Below are positions 15,908-24,102 of a DNA stretch of 33,087 nucleotides, in pieces. The position numbers and the translations under genes were made by a program. This DNA is from Candidatus Galligastranaerophilus faecipullorum (GTDB lineage Bacteria; Cyanobacteriota; Vampirovibrionia; Gastranaerophilales; Gastranaerophilaceae). The notes beneath the pieces were generated by a model. The model worked only from the letters and a program-made list of their open reading frames with translations. It had not been told where the DNA came from and ran no database searches. The number at the start of each line of letters is the position of its first letter. Position 1 is the first letter of the stretch. The stretch lies in assembly GCA_018713115.1 (NCBI GenBank), contig DVFS01000023.1, forward strand, positions 1 through 33,087, in the 5' to 3' direction.

Positions 15908-16557
15908 ATGATTTTTTTGCAGAATTTTTGAACGGAGCACTTCTCACACAACGGCATTCTGGGTTTGCAAATATTTTGTCCGTGCGTTACAAGAAGTGTA
16001 TTAAAATCTATCCAGTATTTTTCGGGGAGTTTATCACGAAGTGCAAACTCTGTTTCTTCGGGCGTCTTGGTCTTAACGTAACCGAGACGGTTTGAAATTC
16101 TGTGTACATGGACATCAACACATATGGCGGGCTTGTTAAACCCTTTTGTCAAAACAAGGTTCGCAGTTTTTCTGCCTACCCCTCTGAACTTTGTAAGCTC
16201 GTCTATTTCATCCGGCACAATGCCGTTGTACTTTTCAACAATTTCCTTTGAAAGCTCAATTATCTGCCCGGCTTTATTCCTGTAAAAACCCACAGGGTAA
16301 ATAGCGCGGCAGAGAGTATCAACATCAAGATTCATAATTTCATTCGGAGTTTTACCCAGTTCAAGCATGCGCATAGCGGCAGGGTAGGTTGTTTTATCAT
16401 TTGTTCTTAAGCTTAAAATACAACAAATCAACACAATATACGGATCTTTAACATTTTCCATAAACTCGACAAAGTCCGTACGGACAACAGCGTTTGTCAT
16501 ATTATCCGATTTTAATTTTTTTATTATACTGTCTATGTCCACTTTATTAACTTGCAT
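15901..16557 (-). CDS. nth: Endonuclease III (DNA glycosylase/AP lyase)
   Basis: 218 residues from the ATG at 16557, the family's usual length; the frame is open further upstream but overlaps the thioredoxin gene. The helix-hairpin-helix LTKFRGVGRKTANLVL carries the catalytic Lys, and the catalytic Asp lies in CVDVHVHRISNRLG. The C-terminal [4Fe-4S] loop is complete, spaced C-x6-C-x2-C-x5-C (CKPRMPLCEKCSVQKFC). It removes oxidised pyrimidines and nicks AP sites in base excision repair. No Shine-Dalgarno precedes the start. Its -10 (on the minus strand at 16573-16578) overlaps that of trxA. Confidence 0.93.
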   Translation of the reverse strand: MQVNKVDIDSIIKKLKSDNMTNAVVRTDFVEFMENVKDPYIVLICCILSLRTNDKTTYPAAMRMLELGKTPNEIMNLDVDTLCRAIYPVGFYRNKAGQIIELSKEIVEKYNGIVPDEIDELTKFRGVGRKTANLVLTKGFNKPAICVDVHVHRISNRLGYVKTKTPEETEFALRDKLPEKYWIDFNTLLVTHGQNICKPRMPLCEKCSVQKFCKKIIK

Positions 16558-16580
16558 ATGACGATAGTTGTGATTATAAT
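16552..16580. promoter_or_regulatory. Overlapping divergent promoters of trxA (+) and nth (-)
   Basis: Plus strand: TTGCAT (16552-16557), 17-bp spacer, TATAAT (16575-16580), for trxA. Minus strand: TATAAT at 16578-16573 with a weak -35. The two -10 boxes share the palindrome ATTATAAT, and the trxA -35 overlaps the nth start codon, so the two genes probably compete for polymerase. Confidence 0.6.
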
Positions 16581-16603
16581 ACGGAAAAAGGAGAAAATAA
16601 ACA

Positions 16604-16927
16604 ATGAGCAACGCAAAAGACATAAATGATTCCACCTTTGAATCGGAAGTGCTTAAAAGCGAAAACCTTACACTCGTAGACTTCTGGGCTCCATGGTGCG
16701 GTCCGTGCAGAAAGATGGGACCTCTTCTGGATGAAATAGCGTCCGAATTTGAAGGCAGATTAAAAGTCGTTAAAATAAACACCGATGAAAACTTAAAAAC
16801 CGCAAAAGAATATCAAATAAGCGGTTTACCCAGCCTCCTGCTTTTTAAAGACGGAGAAGCCAAGGAAGTTATGGTAGGTTTAATGCCTAAATCAGCAATT
16901 ATTTCAAATATTGAAAAACTGCTTTAA
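16604..16927 (+). CDS. trxA: Thioredoxin
   Basis: 107 residues, single thioredoxin fold. The redox motif WCGPC has cysteines at residues 32 and 35, the same numbering as E. coli TrxA. The buried Asp is D26 (VDFWAPW) and the cis-Pro lies in SGLPSLLLF. It reduces disulfides in cytoplasmic proteins such as ribonucleotide reductase and peroxiredoxins, using thioredoxin reductase (not in this window). A strong Shine-Dalgarno AAAGGAG is 9 bp before the ATG. Monocistronic, with terminator at 16946-16972. Confidence 0.95.
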   Translation: MSNAKDINDSTFESEVLKSENLTLVDFWAPWCGPCRKMGPLLDEIASEFEGRLKVVKINTDENLKTAKEYQISGLPSLLLFKDGEAKEVMVGLMPKSAIISNIEKLL

Positions 16928-16945
16928 TACGGATTTTAAATTCAA

Positions 16946-16972
16946 AAGGTGCCCGCCATGGGCACCTTTTTA
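16946..16972. terminator. Bidirectional terminator between trxA and the phosphohexomutase gene
   Basis: Stem AAGGTGCCC/GGGCACCTT (16946-16954 and 16960-16968) with a 5-nt loop, flanked by A4 and T5 so that it serves both convergent genes. Confidence 0.85.
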
Positions 16973-19201
16973 TTATTTTAAAAATGTTGTTTTGTAATCG
17001 GGTATTTTAAATTCCCTTTTATCTTCATCGCACAAGGCGAATTTTTCATATATTTCAAGAGACTTATCCTTTGAAGAGTTTACATAGTCTTCGCTTATGT
17101 ATTTTTTATATGTATCATTCAATTCCCCGTCGTAATTGCCGAGTGTTTTTGCAAAAAGCGAAAGTTCTTCTCTTTTGGCACCGCCGGAGTATGCTTTTGT
17201 CTTGGCATCGGTGCCCGAGGGTCTGATTTCCACAAATTTATCTTCAAAATCAAGATAGGTGCCGTCACCTACAAACTTCACATCCAGAAGTTTTGAAAAA
17301 TCAAGATTTTCAAAAGTTGAAGAAAGAATTTCCCTGATATTTTCAATTGTAAGCAGCCCTTGCAGTTTGGCAATTGCAAGAGTGAGATAAAATATATCGT
17401 TCTTGGTTCTCAGCCCTTCGCCTATACGTTTTGCTTCTTTTAATTTTTCAATATTAGGCTCGGATTCGTTGTAATATGCAATATCTTCTCTTACATCATA
17501 TTTTGCAATGATATTATTATTTTGATAAACACGATTTAAGTGTTCCCAGAGCGGAACATCAAGACTTGCAACAAGGGCTGAAGCCACAATTATTGCCTCT
17601 GTTGCGCTTTTTTCCCTCATCGCAAGGGCGCATCTGCCGCCCAGAGATTTTATAACATCGTTTGAGCCGATTATCATGCCGCCTGATTCTTCGCCGCCAA
17701 ACAGCATTCTGGGAGAACTGCCGAGCGAAACAACATTGCCGAATATATCTTTAACTTTTATATCCGAAACGCCTTTTTCAAGCTGGTACTCTATTTTCTT
17801 TGCCGCATTTGCAATTTCCTTAAACCCTACGGGGGTATTAATTACTTCTATATCGTTATTTTTAGCCCATTCATCCCAGCTTTTTGAACTTGCGGTTGTT
17901 TTAACGATAAAACGTTTATGTTTATCAAAACTGCCGTCACTCTTTAACTGCTGCGCCCAGAAATCCATAATCATTAAAAATGCCTGATTTGCACTGAATA
18001 CACACAAAACTCTTTCATCATCGAGTTTCACGACATCTACACCCGCAGACTTGATTTTATCGGTATTCTTAATGTCTTCTATCTGTACGACACTTAACCT
18101 GTCATGATCGGGATCTGTTACAAAACAAACGGTTCCTGCGGGATAGTTTTTGAGTTTTTCGCTGTAGTTAAGAGTTTCTATTACGGGGAAATACTCACTG
18201 CCGTCAGGTTTCTTTGCCGTAACGGTAATATCAAGCGACCAGTCGTAAAATTTTCCGTCTTTAATATCTTTGCCGATTGAATGGAAAAACGGATCTTCTT
18301 CAATATTTAACCAGTCATAGTTAGAGGCAATGCCGAGCTTTACAAGAATTTTACTCAGGGTATTGTACGCAGCACCGCCAACCGCGTCAATTATAATCTT
18401 TTTGTCAAAGTTTTTGACGGCATTCAGATTTTTATCATTTGCAACGCCGTTTTTCAGGTATTCAACATAAAGGTCTATGCCGTTATTTAAACGCGCCATT
18501 GTGTTTTCATCGATTAAATCATTTTTGGATGATTCAAAGTCTATTTTATACTCGCCTTTGGTTTCGACAGTATTTAAAATCTCCTCAATTTTATTAACAA
18601 ACTCCATACTCTCATCGGGTAAAAACTGCGAACCCTGGTTGTTTAAGTCTTTTGTAGCATTTTTGACACTTATGCCATGCGAGCTTGTAATATACTCTGC
18701 CCCAACTAAATCAAGCTTAAAGGCAAGAAAAGATGCAAGCCATATCGGGATGGTTTTTCTGTCTACGGGTGTAAGTGTCCTTATTCCCAGAGCGCTCTGG
18801 ACTCTTGCTATGATATCAAGATAAATATCTGAATTATAGCGCACTTCAGAGCCTGCAAGCTTAACAAGTTCACAATCCGCGTATTTTTCCTTAAGGACAA
18901 GTGCTTTTGCAAGAGTGGCAAGCGTTATACCTATTGTATTAATAGGAAATCTTGTATCATGCGGATACAGTACATTCTGGGGTCCTCTGATACCTGCGGT
19001 AGATACCATTGCCTCTTTTTTGTATGATTCAAACCATTTTTTAAGCTCAAGTTTATCAACAATGTCTTTTGTTAGTGTAAAAGTAAATTTTTCTTTATTT
19101 TTATAGTCAAATATTTTGTCCTCTTTAACAGAAGCGGGTGTATTGTTTTCAACCCCTTCAAGCAAAAGTTTTTCAAGTCCGGACGGATTTTCTTTACTCA
19201 T
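16973..19201 (-). CDS. Large alpha-D-phosphohexomutase (phosphoglucomutase/phosphomannomutase-like)
   Basis: 742 residues, much longer than the usual 450-600. The catalytic landmarks are in order: phosphoserine loop YITSSHG (about 172-178, replacing the common TASHNP), Mg2+ loop DPDHDR (about 363-368), sugar-binding GGEESGG (about 501-507) and phosphate-binding RPSGTDAKTK (about 659-668). All are intact, so it should interconvert hexose 1- and 6-phosphates; GEESGG favours the glucomutase or glucomannomutase side. The extra length is an N-terminal extension of about 65 residues, expansions inside domains 1-2, and a C-terminal tail (about 690-742). AAGGAAGGAA precedes the ATG. It lies 59 bp downstream of the gene at 19261-21684 with no terminator between, so they may be cotranscribed. 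Confidence 0.88.
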   Translation of the reverse strand: MSKENPSGLEKLLLEGVENNTPASVKEDKIFDYKNKEKFTFTLTKDIVDKLELKKWFESYKKEAMVSTAGIRGPQNVLYPHDTRFPINTIGITLATLAKALVLKEKYADCELVKLAGSEVRYNSDIYLDIIARVQSALGIRTLTPVDRKTIPIWLASFLAFKLDLVGAEYITSSHGISVKNATKDLNNQGSQFLPDESMEFVNKIEEILNTVETKGEYKIDFESSKNDLIDENTMARLNNGIDLYVEYLKNGVANDKNLNAVKNFDKKIIIDAVGGAAYNTLSKILVKLGIASNYDWLNIEEDPFFHSIGKDIKDGKFYDWSLDITVTAKKPDGSEYFPVIETLNYSEKLKNYPAGTVCFVTDPDHDRLSVVQIEDIKNTDKIKSAGVDVVKLDDERVLCVFSANQAFLMIMDFWAQQLKSDGSFDKHKRFIVKTTASSKSWDEWAKNNDIEVINTPVGFKEIANAAKKIEYQLEKGVSDIKVKDIFGNVVSLGSSPRMLFGGEESGGMIIGSNDVIKSLGGRCALAMREKSATEAIIVASALVASLDVPLWEHLNRVYQNNNIIAKYDVREDIAYYNESEPNIEKLKEAKRIGEGLRTKNDIFYLTLAIAKLQGLLTIENIREILSSTFENLDFSKLLDVKFVGDGTYLDFEDKFVEIRPSGTDAKTKAYSGGAKREELSLFAKTLGNYDGELNDTYKKYISEDYVNSSKDKSLEIYEKFALCDEDKREFKIPDYKTTFLK

Positions 19202-19260
19202 TTAATGTTCCTTCCTTAAATATCGGTCGGAACTATTTTAACATAAAATTATTTTTGGGC

Positions 19261-21684
19261 TTATTTGGATTTCTGGCTCTTTTTCTTTTCTTCATCCTGG
19301 GCTTTTTGGGAAATTGTCTTTTTACCCGTAAGTTTTGACATAAATCTGAAATATTTACCCCAGAAATCATCACGTGTCAGGTTGCGCCTGTCATGTTCTT
19401 CTATCTGGTCTTTTGTCATCTTTCTGGTCGGAACACCTATAGACTTACGAATTACGTTTTCATTTGTAAATTCTGTTGCCGCCGCAACCGCACCGGCACC
19501 TATCAGGCTGCCATGGTAAGCGGATTCAAATACGGAGTTAAAGAGGTTCATAAACATAGCGTTAAAGAAGAAGTTTGAAACCTTGTGCATAATTCTTTCT
19601 TTAGCTACCGCATTTGCACCTTCAACATCCTTGCCTTCAGATGTGATAAGTACTTCGTTGCGATAATCGTTTACGAAGAAATAACTTGCGATAAGCGTAA
19701 CTATAGGCCTTGATATCATTGCAAGAGAAGAATTTTTATAGGTGGATTTTCCTGTTTTATCTTCAATACCTATAATAGTTTTTCTTTTAATGAATTTATC
19801 AAACCCTTCAGGGGTCATTTCGCCCGATTTTACTTTTTTCATAGCCTTATCATATGTCTTGTAAAGCCCTATTATATCCTCGGGCTTTACATTTACGCCT
19901 TCTTTTTTGATTTCTTTTTCAAAGGCGGTTCTTACCATTTTAACCGGAAATCTTATTGCACCCCATAAAAAAGCAAACGGATAAGTCACGGCCTTAACAA
20001 GGGGGGCTATTATTTTTTTGTCCACTTTTCCGAGCGTAACATACTCAACATCTCTGCCGTCGATTTTTTGGGTAAATCTTTTAAATTTATTTTGATTGTC
20101 AAGCGCGCTTTTGAATTTCTCCGCATAATCATGCAGCCCGTATTCGTTATCGATTTTATCGAGCATTTTGTTTAATTTTTCAAGAGGAACGCTGTAGTCT
20201 TTTTTAGTGAACATATTATATGCATCATCAAGACCGCGTCTTGCATCTTTCAAGAAGCTGTTAAACTTCTCGCTCCTGCATCTTGCAAAACATACAACCA
20301 TGCCTGCGGCAAAAAGACCGCCTGCAACTTTTAAGAAATTGTGCAGATTTAAAGGAGATTTATTTCCTTTTGCATCGCCGGCTTTTTCTTCATCTTTTTT
20401 TGATTCTGCGCTCTTGTTTTCATCAGCACCCTTAAAACCGGTTTTATCCGGACTTTGGACGGAGTCATCCCCGCCGGGCCTAAGCTTAAAACCGTTAAAT
20501 ACTTCGGGCGCATCTTTTAAAATGGATGAACTTTGTATTTTTTCAACGGTTGAAAGTTTGTCGCCATTGTCTTTTTGAGCTTCTTTTTTAACCTTTTTGT
20601 CATGCTGGTGTTTTGCAAAAATCTTTGCCTCATCCGGAGAAAGAGGACGAAGAGGCATGCCGCTTAAAAGTCTTGAGAGTACCTCGGATATTAAAGTGGT
20701 GCCCGATATTGTTGCAAGAGCCACGTATTTGTTGGCGTTTGCATATTTGGATAGAGCACCGAGCGTTAAAAATGTCATGCCGGCACTCATGAATATTCTT
20801 GAGCTTTCCTGCCTGAAACGTTTTTTCTGCGATTTTTGGGCAAGCTCATCATTATCGTTCTGCATTCTTGAGATATTATAAAAGTCAATACCCGCCATTG
20901 TAGAGCTTACAAGGCCCGTGCATATTCTGTTTATAGTTCTCTCGTCGGCGGTTTTATAGTTGCCCTTAACACTGCCTGTTGAATGAAGCATATTCTCAAG
21001 AACCACCTGCGCACCGTCTGCAGATGCCTTTTCTGCTTTCTTGGCACCCCTTGCGGTAATTACCTTGACCGCTTTGCCTGCTTTTTCAGCCGGATTTTCA
21101 CCCTTGGCTATATCGGAAAAAGCACCTTCCATAATGCAGAAAATGTCTTCAAGCCGTTTTGAATCAGCTCTCTTTTTAAGCACGTTTGAATCAAGTCCGC
21201 GTTTTGCAAGCTCTGCAATCTTAGGGAATTTTTCAAGTTTTGAAATACCCCCGAGCGCCCAGTTAGCAAGGTCAAGCCAGAGATCCTTAACGGGATATAT
21301 GGCACTTTTAAAGAATTTTGGCAAAATGCCGTCCTCTACAAATACAATTGAATTGTTAGCGCCATGTTTAATTCTTCCGGCATATCGGCTTGCACCCCAG
21401 CCGCTGCGCAATTCCTCGTCCATTCTGGAAAACTCGCCGCCAAAAAGCTTGTCCAGCGTATTCTTTTTAGCCGTAAAATCGCTGAAACTTACGGAACTTT
21501 TGGTAAGTTTATCGCCGATTTCCCTTGCTGCTTTACTCAACCCCGTAAACGAAACATTTGAATTATGCGAATTTAAGAAAGAATTATTATTCAGAGGAGA
21601 AAATGTAACCGCTTTTCGGTTTTTTTGCAAATCGCGGTTTTTATAATTAGAAGCGATATTTACTTGTCGCAAACTGAGATTCAT
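19261..21684 (-). CDS. Hypothetical membrane protein with N-terminal disordered region
   Basis: 807 residues; AAGGAAAA precedes the ATG at 21684. There is no classical signal peptide. The first 50 residues are Asn/Ser/Lys-rich and end in NVSFTG (43-48), which reads like a short linear motif before the folded part. Hydrophobic segments lie at about 295-310, 316-340, 450-467, 655-668 and 725-741, separated by a charged, low-complexity linker (about 365-440) and lysine-rich helical domains (about 470-640). The C-terminus is a highly basic/acidic tail. I recognise no family. The composition suggests a lineage-specific inner-membrane scaffold or envelope protein, possibly cotranscribed with the phosphohexomutase. 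Function unknown. Confidence 0.75.
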   Translation of the reverse strand: MNLSLRQVNIASNYKNRDLQKNRKAVTFSPLNNNSFLNSHNSNVSFTGLSKAAREIGDKLTKSSVSFSDFTAKKNTLDKLFGGEFSRMDEELRSGWGASRYAGRIKHGANNSIVFVEDGILPKFFKSAIYPVKDLWLDLANWALGGISKLEKFPKIAELAKRGLDSNVLKKRADSKRLEDIFCIMEGAFSDIAKGENPAEKAGKAVKVITARGAKKAEKASADGAQVVLENMLHSTGSVKGNYKTADERTINRICTGLVSSTMAGIDFYNISRMQNDNDELAQKSQKKRFRQESSRIFMSAGMTFLTLGALSKYANANKYVALATISGTTLISEVLSRLLSGMPLRPLSPDEAKIFAKHQHDKKVKKEAQKDNGDKLSTVEKIQSSSILKDAPEVFNGFKLRPGGDDSVQSPDKTGFKGADENKSAESKKDEEKAGDAKGNKSPLNLHNFLKVAGGLFAAGMVVCFARCRSEKFNSFLKDARRGLDDAYNMFTKKDYSVPLEKLNKMLDKIDNEYGLHDYAEKFKSALDNQNKFKRFTQKIDGRDVEYVTLGKVDKKIIAPLVKAVTYPFAFLWGAIRFPVKMVRTAFEKEIKKEGVNVKPEDIIGLYKTYDKAMKKVKSGEMTPEGFDKFIKRKTIIGIEDKTGKSTYKNSSLAMISRPIVTLIASYFFVNDYRNEVLITSEGKDVEGANAVAKERIMHKVSNFFFNAMFMNLFNSVFESAYHGSLIGAGAVAAATEFTNENVIRKSIGVPTRKMTKDQIEEHDRRNLTRDDFWGKYFRFMSKLTGKKTISQKAQDEEKKKSQKSK

Positions 21685-21812
21685 TTTTTCCTTATTAAAG
21701 AAATTATTTCACACACACTCCGTGCCAATCAAGTAATTGTAAAGTAATTTTATAATTCTTAAATACGCACAGACAAATCTATAAAACAGATGAACATAAG
21801 TTTTTGCCTTAA

Positions 21813-21840
21813 TGTTACAAAATTTATATTTTTGTAAAAA
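21813..21840 (+). promoter_or_regulatory. Inverted repeat upstream of the kinase promoter
   Basis: TGTTACAAAAT and ATTTTTGTAA face each other around a 4-nt centre, ending just before the -35 box at 21843. The half-site resembles the TGTTAC palindromes at 6740-6758 and 10516-10533. A possible activator or repressor site. The rest of the 193-bp divergent gap shows nothing else recognisable. Confidence 0.35.
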
Positions 21841-21842
21841 AT

Positions 21843-21889
21843 TTGTCCGCGGCAAATAAATAAATTATCCTGTAAGTATGGATACTTAC
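21843..21889 (+). promoter_or_regulatory. Leaderless promoter and start-codon palindrome of the kinase gene
   Basis: TTGTCC (21843-21848), exactly 17 bp, TATCCT (21866-21871), then only 6 bp to the ATG at 21878: a leaderless mRNA is expected. A perfect inverted repeat GTAAGTA-TGGA-TACTTAC (21872-21889) spans the start site and start codon, well placed for an operator. Confidence 0.6.
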
Positions 21890-23434
21890 GGGAAAATTGT
21901 ACTTGTAGACGATGAAGCAATGGTTACAAAAACACTATCCACTCTTCTCAAACTGGAGGGGATGAGGGATACGGTATGCTTTAATGACCCCGAGGAAGCC
22001 ATTGACTATTTAAAAACCAACCCCTGCGGACTTATCGTATCGGATTTTATTATGCCGAAAATGGACGGGATTGAATTTTTATCAAACGCAAAAAAACTTC
22101 CCGCACAGGAAGATACAACCCAGATACTTTTGACGGGCTATGCGGACAAAGAAAATGCCATAAAGGCTATCAATGAAGTAGGGATTTTTAAATATATAGA
22201 AAAACCCTGGAACAATGACGATTTAATTTTAAACATAAAAAATGCTCTTGAGCGGACTATGCTGAAAAAACAGCTGAAAGAAAAAATCATTCAGCTAAAA
22301 GCCGCAAATGACGAACTTGAAGAGTATTCAAAAAATCTTGAGCTTCTTGTGCAAAAAAGAACAATGGAGTTGTATGAGAGCAGAGAAAAATTAAGAGCTA
22401 TTTTTGAAAACTGCGCGGACGGGATTGTAACATTTAAGAGAGATTATGCAATTACTTCACTCAATGAAGCAGCCTGCGAGCTTTTCGGACTTGAAGAGAA
22501 AGAGATTTTAAACAAAAATTTCTTTGAACTTGTTATAAATGAAAAAAACCGGAAGATTCAAAACCCATTTAGCCTGACCCGGCCCGAGTTTTTGCGGGAT
22601 TTCAGCCTTGTTAATTATAAAAATGATACGAAGATTCCTATAGAAATAAGCCTCGCAAAAATAGAAAACGACAAAAACCCTTTTGTTGTGGCAGTTATAA
22701 GAAACATGTCCTATCAGAAAGAAAACGAGCGCCTGAGGGATGATTTTATAGCAACACTTACTCATGACCTTAGAACACCTCTTCTTGCAGCCATAAGCGG
22801 TCTTGAGTTTATTTTAAACGGAACTCTGGGAGATATAAACGACAGGCAGAAGGAGCTTCTTTTTGCAATGAAAAAAAGCAACGAAGACATGCTCGGGCTT
22901 ACAAACGCACTTCTTGAAGTATACAGGTATGAAGCAGGCAAAATCTACCTATGTAAAACCAGATTCTGTATTAATGAACTTGTAAAAGAATGCTCAAAAG
23001 AGCTTGAAATGCTTTTTAAACAAAACAATACGGAAATAGAATTTAATTTTGACAACAAAGACGAATTTAACATAAACGCCGACAAAAACGAGATAAGGCG
23101 GGTGATTTTAAATCTTCTTGGCAACGCCGTAAAACACGGCGGAGAAAACACAAAGATAATAGTTACAACAAAACAGGAAGGAAAAGACCTCAAAGTAAGC
23201 GTCAGTGACAACGGAGGGGGTTTAAGCGAAGAAGACTGCAAAAAACTCTTCAAAAGATTTTCCCAGGGCACAAGTAAAAAACGCTCCTGCTCAACAGGAC
23301 TTGGTCTTTATCTTTCAAGGCAGATAGTTGAAGCACACGGCGGGGTAATTTTTGTTGAGAGTGAACTTAACAAAGGTTCGACTTTTACATTTATACTCAA
23401 AAATGCCGCAATTGAAAGCAAGGTTTTACTATGA
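21878..23434 (+). CDS. Response regulator-PAS-histidine kinase hybrid
   Basis: 518 residues, soluble. The N-terminal receiver (about 5-125) has the acidic pair D11/D12, phosphoacceptor D56 (IVSDFIMPKMDG) and Lys in YIEKPW. A coiled-coil linker follows (about 125-170), then a PAS domain (about 170-280; AIFENCADGIVTF), HisKA with the H-box LTHDLRTPL (near 295), and HATPase_c with N, G1 (DNGGGL) and G2 (GLGLYLS) boxes. It likely receives phosphate or a signal at the receiver and autophosphorylates on His. No membrane segment, so it senses a cytoplasmic cue or an upstream kinase. It overlaps the next gene by 4 bp (ATGA), which makes the NarL-type protein its probable partner. Confidence 0.93.
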   Translation: MDTYGKIVLVDDEAMVTKTLSTLLKLEGMRDTVCFNDPEEAIDYLKTNPCGLIVSDFIMPKMDGIEFLSNAKKLPAQEDTTQILLTGYADKENAIKAINEVGIFKYIEKPWNNDDLILNIKNALERTMLKKQLKEKIIQLKAANDELEEYSKNLELLVQKRTMELYESREKLRAIFENCADGIVTFKRDYAITSLNEAACELFGLEEKEILNKNFFELVINEKNRKIQNPFSLTRPEFLRDFSLVNYKNDTKIPIEISLAKIENDKNPFVVAVIRNMSYQKENERLRDDFIATLTHDLRTPLLAAISGLEFILNGTLGDINDRQKELLFAMKKSNEDMLGLTNALLEVYRYEAGKIYLCKTRFCINELVKECSKELEMLFKQNNTEIEFNFDNKDEFNINADKNEIRRVILNLLGNAVKHGGENTKIIVTTKQEGKDLKVSVSDNGGGLSEEDCKKLFKRFSQGTSKKRSCSTGLGLYLSRQIVEAHGGVIFVESELNKGSTFTFILKNAAIESKVLL

Positions 23435-24102
23435 GCAAAGACAATATTGGTATTTTGATAGTTGAAGATCACATGGTTGCAAGAATGGGAATTGCAATAG
23501 TAGTGGAAAAAACCCCGGGACTTAAGCTTCTGGGGCAGGCATCGGACGGACAGGAAGGCATCGCGCTTGCTTCAAAACTTAAACCCGATGTAATTCTTAT
23601 GGATATCGGATTACCCAAGGTAGACGGCATTGAGGCAACAAGAAAAATAAAGGAATCGGGTATTGAATCCGGAGTTTTAATGTTTACATCGCGCGACAGT
23701 AATGAAGATGTTTTTGCCGCGCTTAAAGCAGGAGCGGACGGTTATATTATGAAAGGTTCAAACGAAGAAACACTCATTAATGCAATTGAAGCCGTGAGCC
23801 AGGGTGCGGGCTGGCTTGACCCGCAGATTGCAAGAGTTGTACTATCGGGAATAAACGAACAAAAAGAAGCCGTAGAAGCCGAGGGTAAAATAAAAACCGC
23901 CAAAAATAAATACGGGCTTACAAAGAAAGAACTTGAAGTGCTTGCACTCATTGTCGACGGACTTTCAAACAACGAAATTGCGCAGCAACTCGTGGTTTCC
24001 ATATCCACTACAAAAGCGCATGTGCACAGTATTTTGCAGAAATTATATCTTACGGACAGAACAAAAGCGGCAGTAACAGCCCTTAAAGAAGGGCTTGTAT
24101 AA
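23431..24102 (+). CDS. NarL/FixJ-family response regulator
   Basis: 223 residues. The receiver (about 5-122) has E12/D13, phosphoacceptor D58 (VILMDIGLPKVDG), a conserved Thr/Ser in FTSRD and Lys in YIMKGS. After a linker comes a LuxR-type helix-turn-helix (about 160-220; GLTKKELEVLALIVDGLSNN, then a recognition helix STTKAHVHSILQKL). It is a DNA-binding transcription regulator. The ATGA overlap with the upstream kinase and the ATG of the next gene directly after this stop show tight translational coupling. The downstream lipoprotein is therefore part of the same system's operon; the palindrome over the operon start is a candidate autoregulatory site. Confidence 0.93.
   Translation: MSKDNIGILIVEDHMVARMGIAIVVEKTPGLKLLGQASDGQEGIALASKLKPDVILMDIGLPKVDGIEATRKIKESGIESGVLMFTSRDSNEDVFAALKAGADGYIMKGSNEETLINAIEAVSQGAGWLDPQIARVVLSGINEQKEAVEAEGKIKTAKNKYGLTKKELEVLALIVDGLSNNEIAQQLVVSISTTKAHVHSILQKLYLTDRTKAAVTALKEGLV

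Noticed and set aside
16558..16782. N-terminal extension of nth
   Set aside because: Antisense to thioredoxin and outside the family length; start set at 16557.
21041..21646. 201-residue plus-strand open frame
   Set aside because: Antisense shadow of the 807-residue gene; low-complexity Ser/Leu composition and no RBS.
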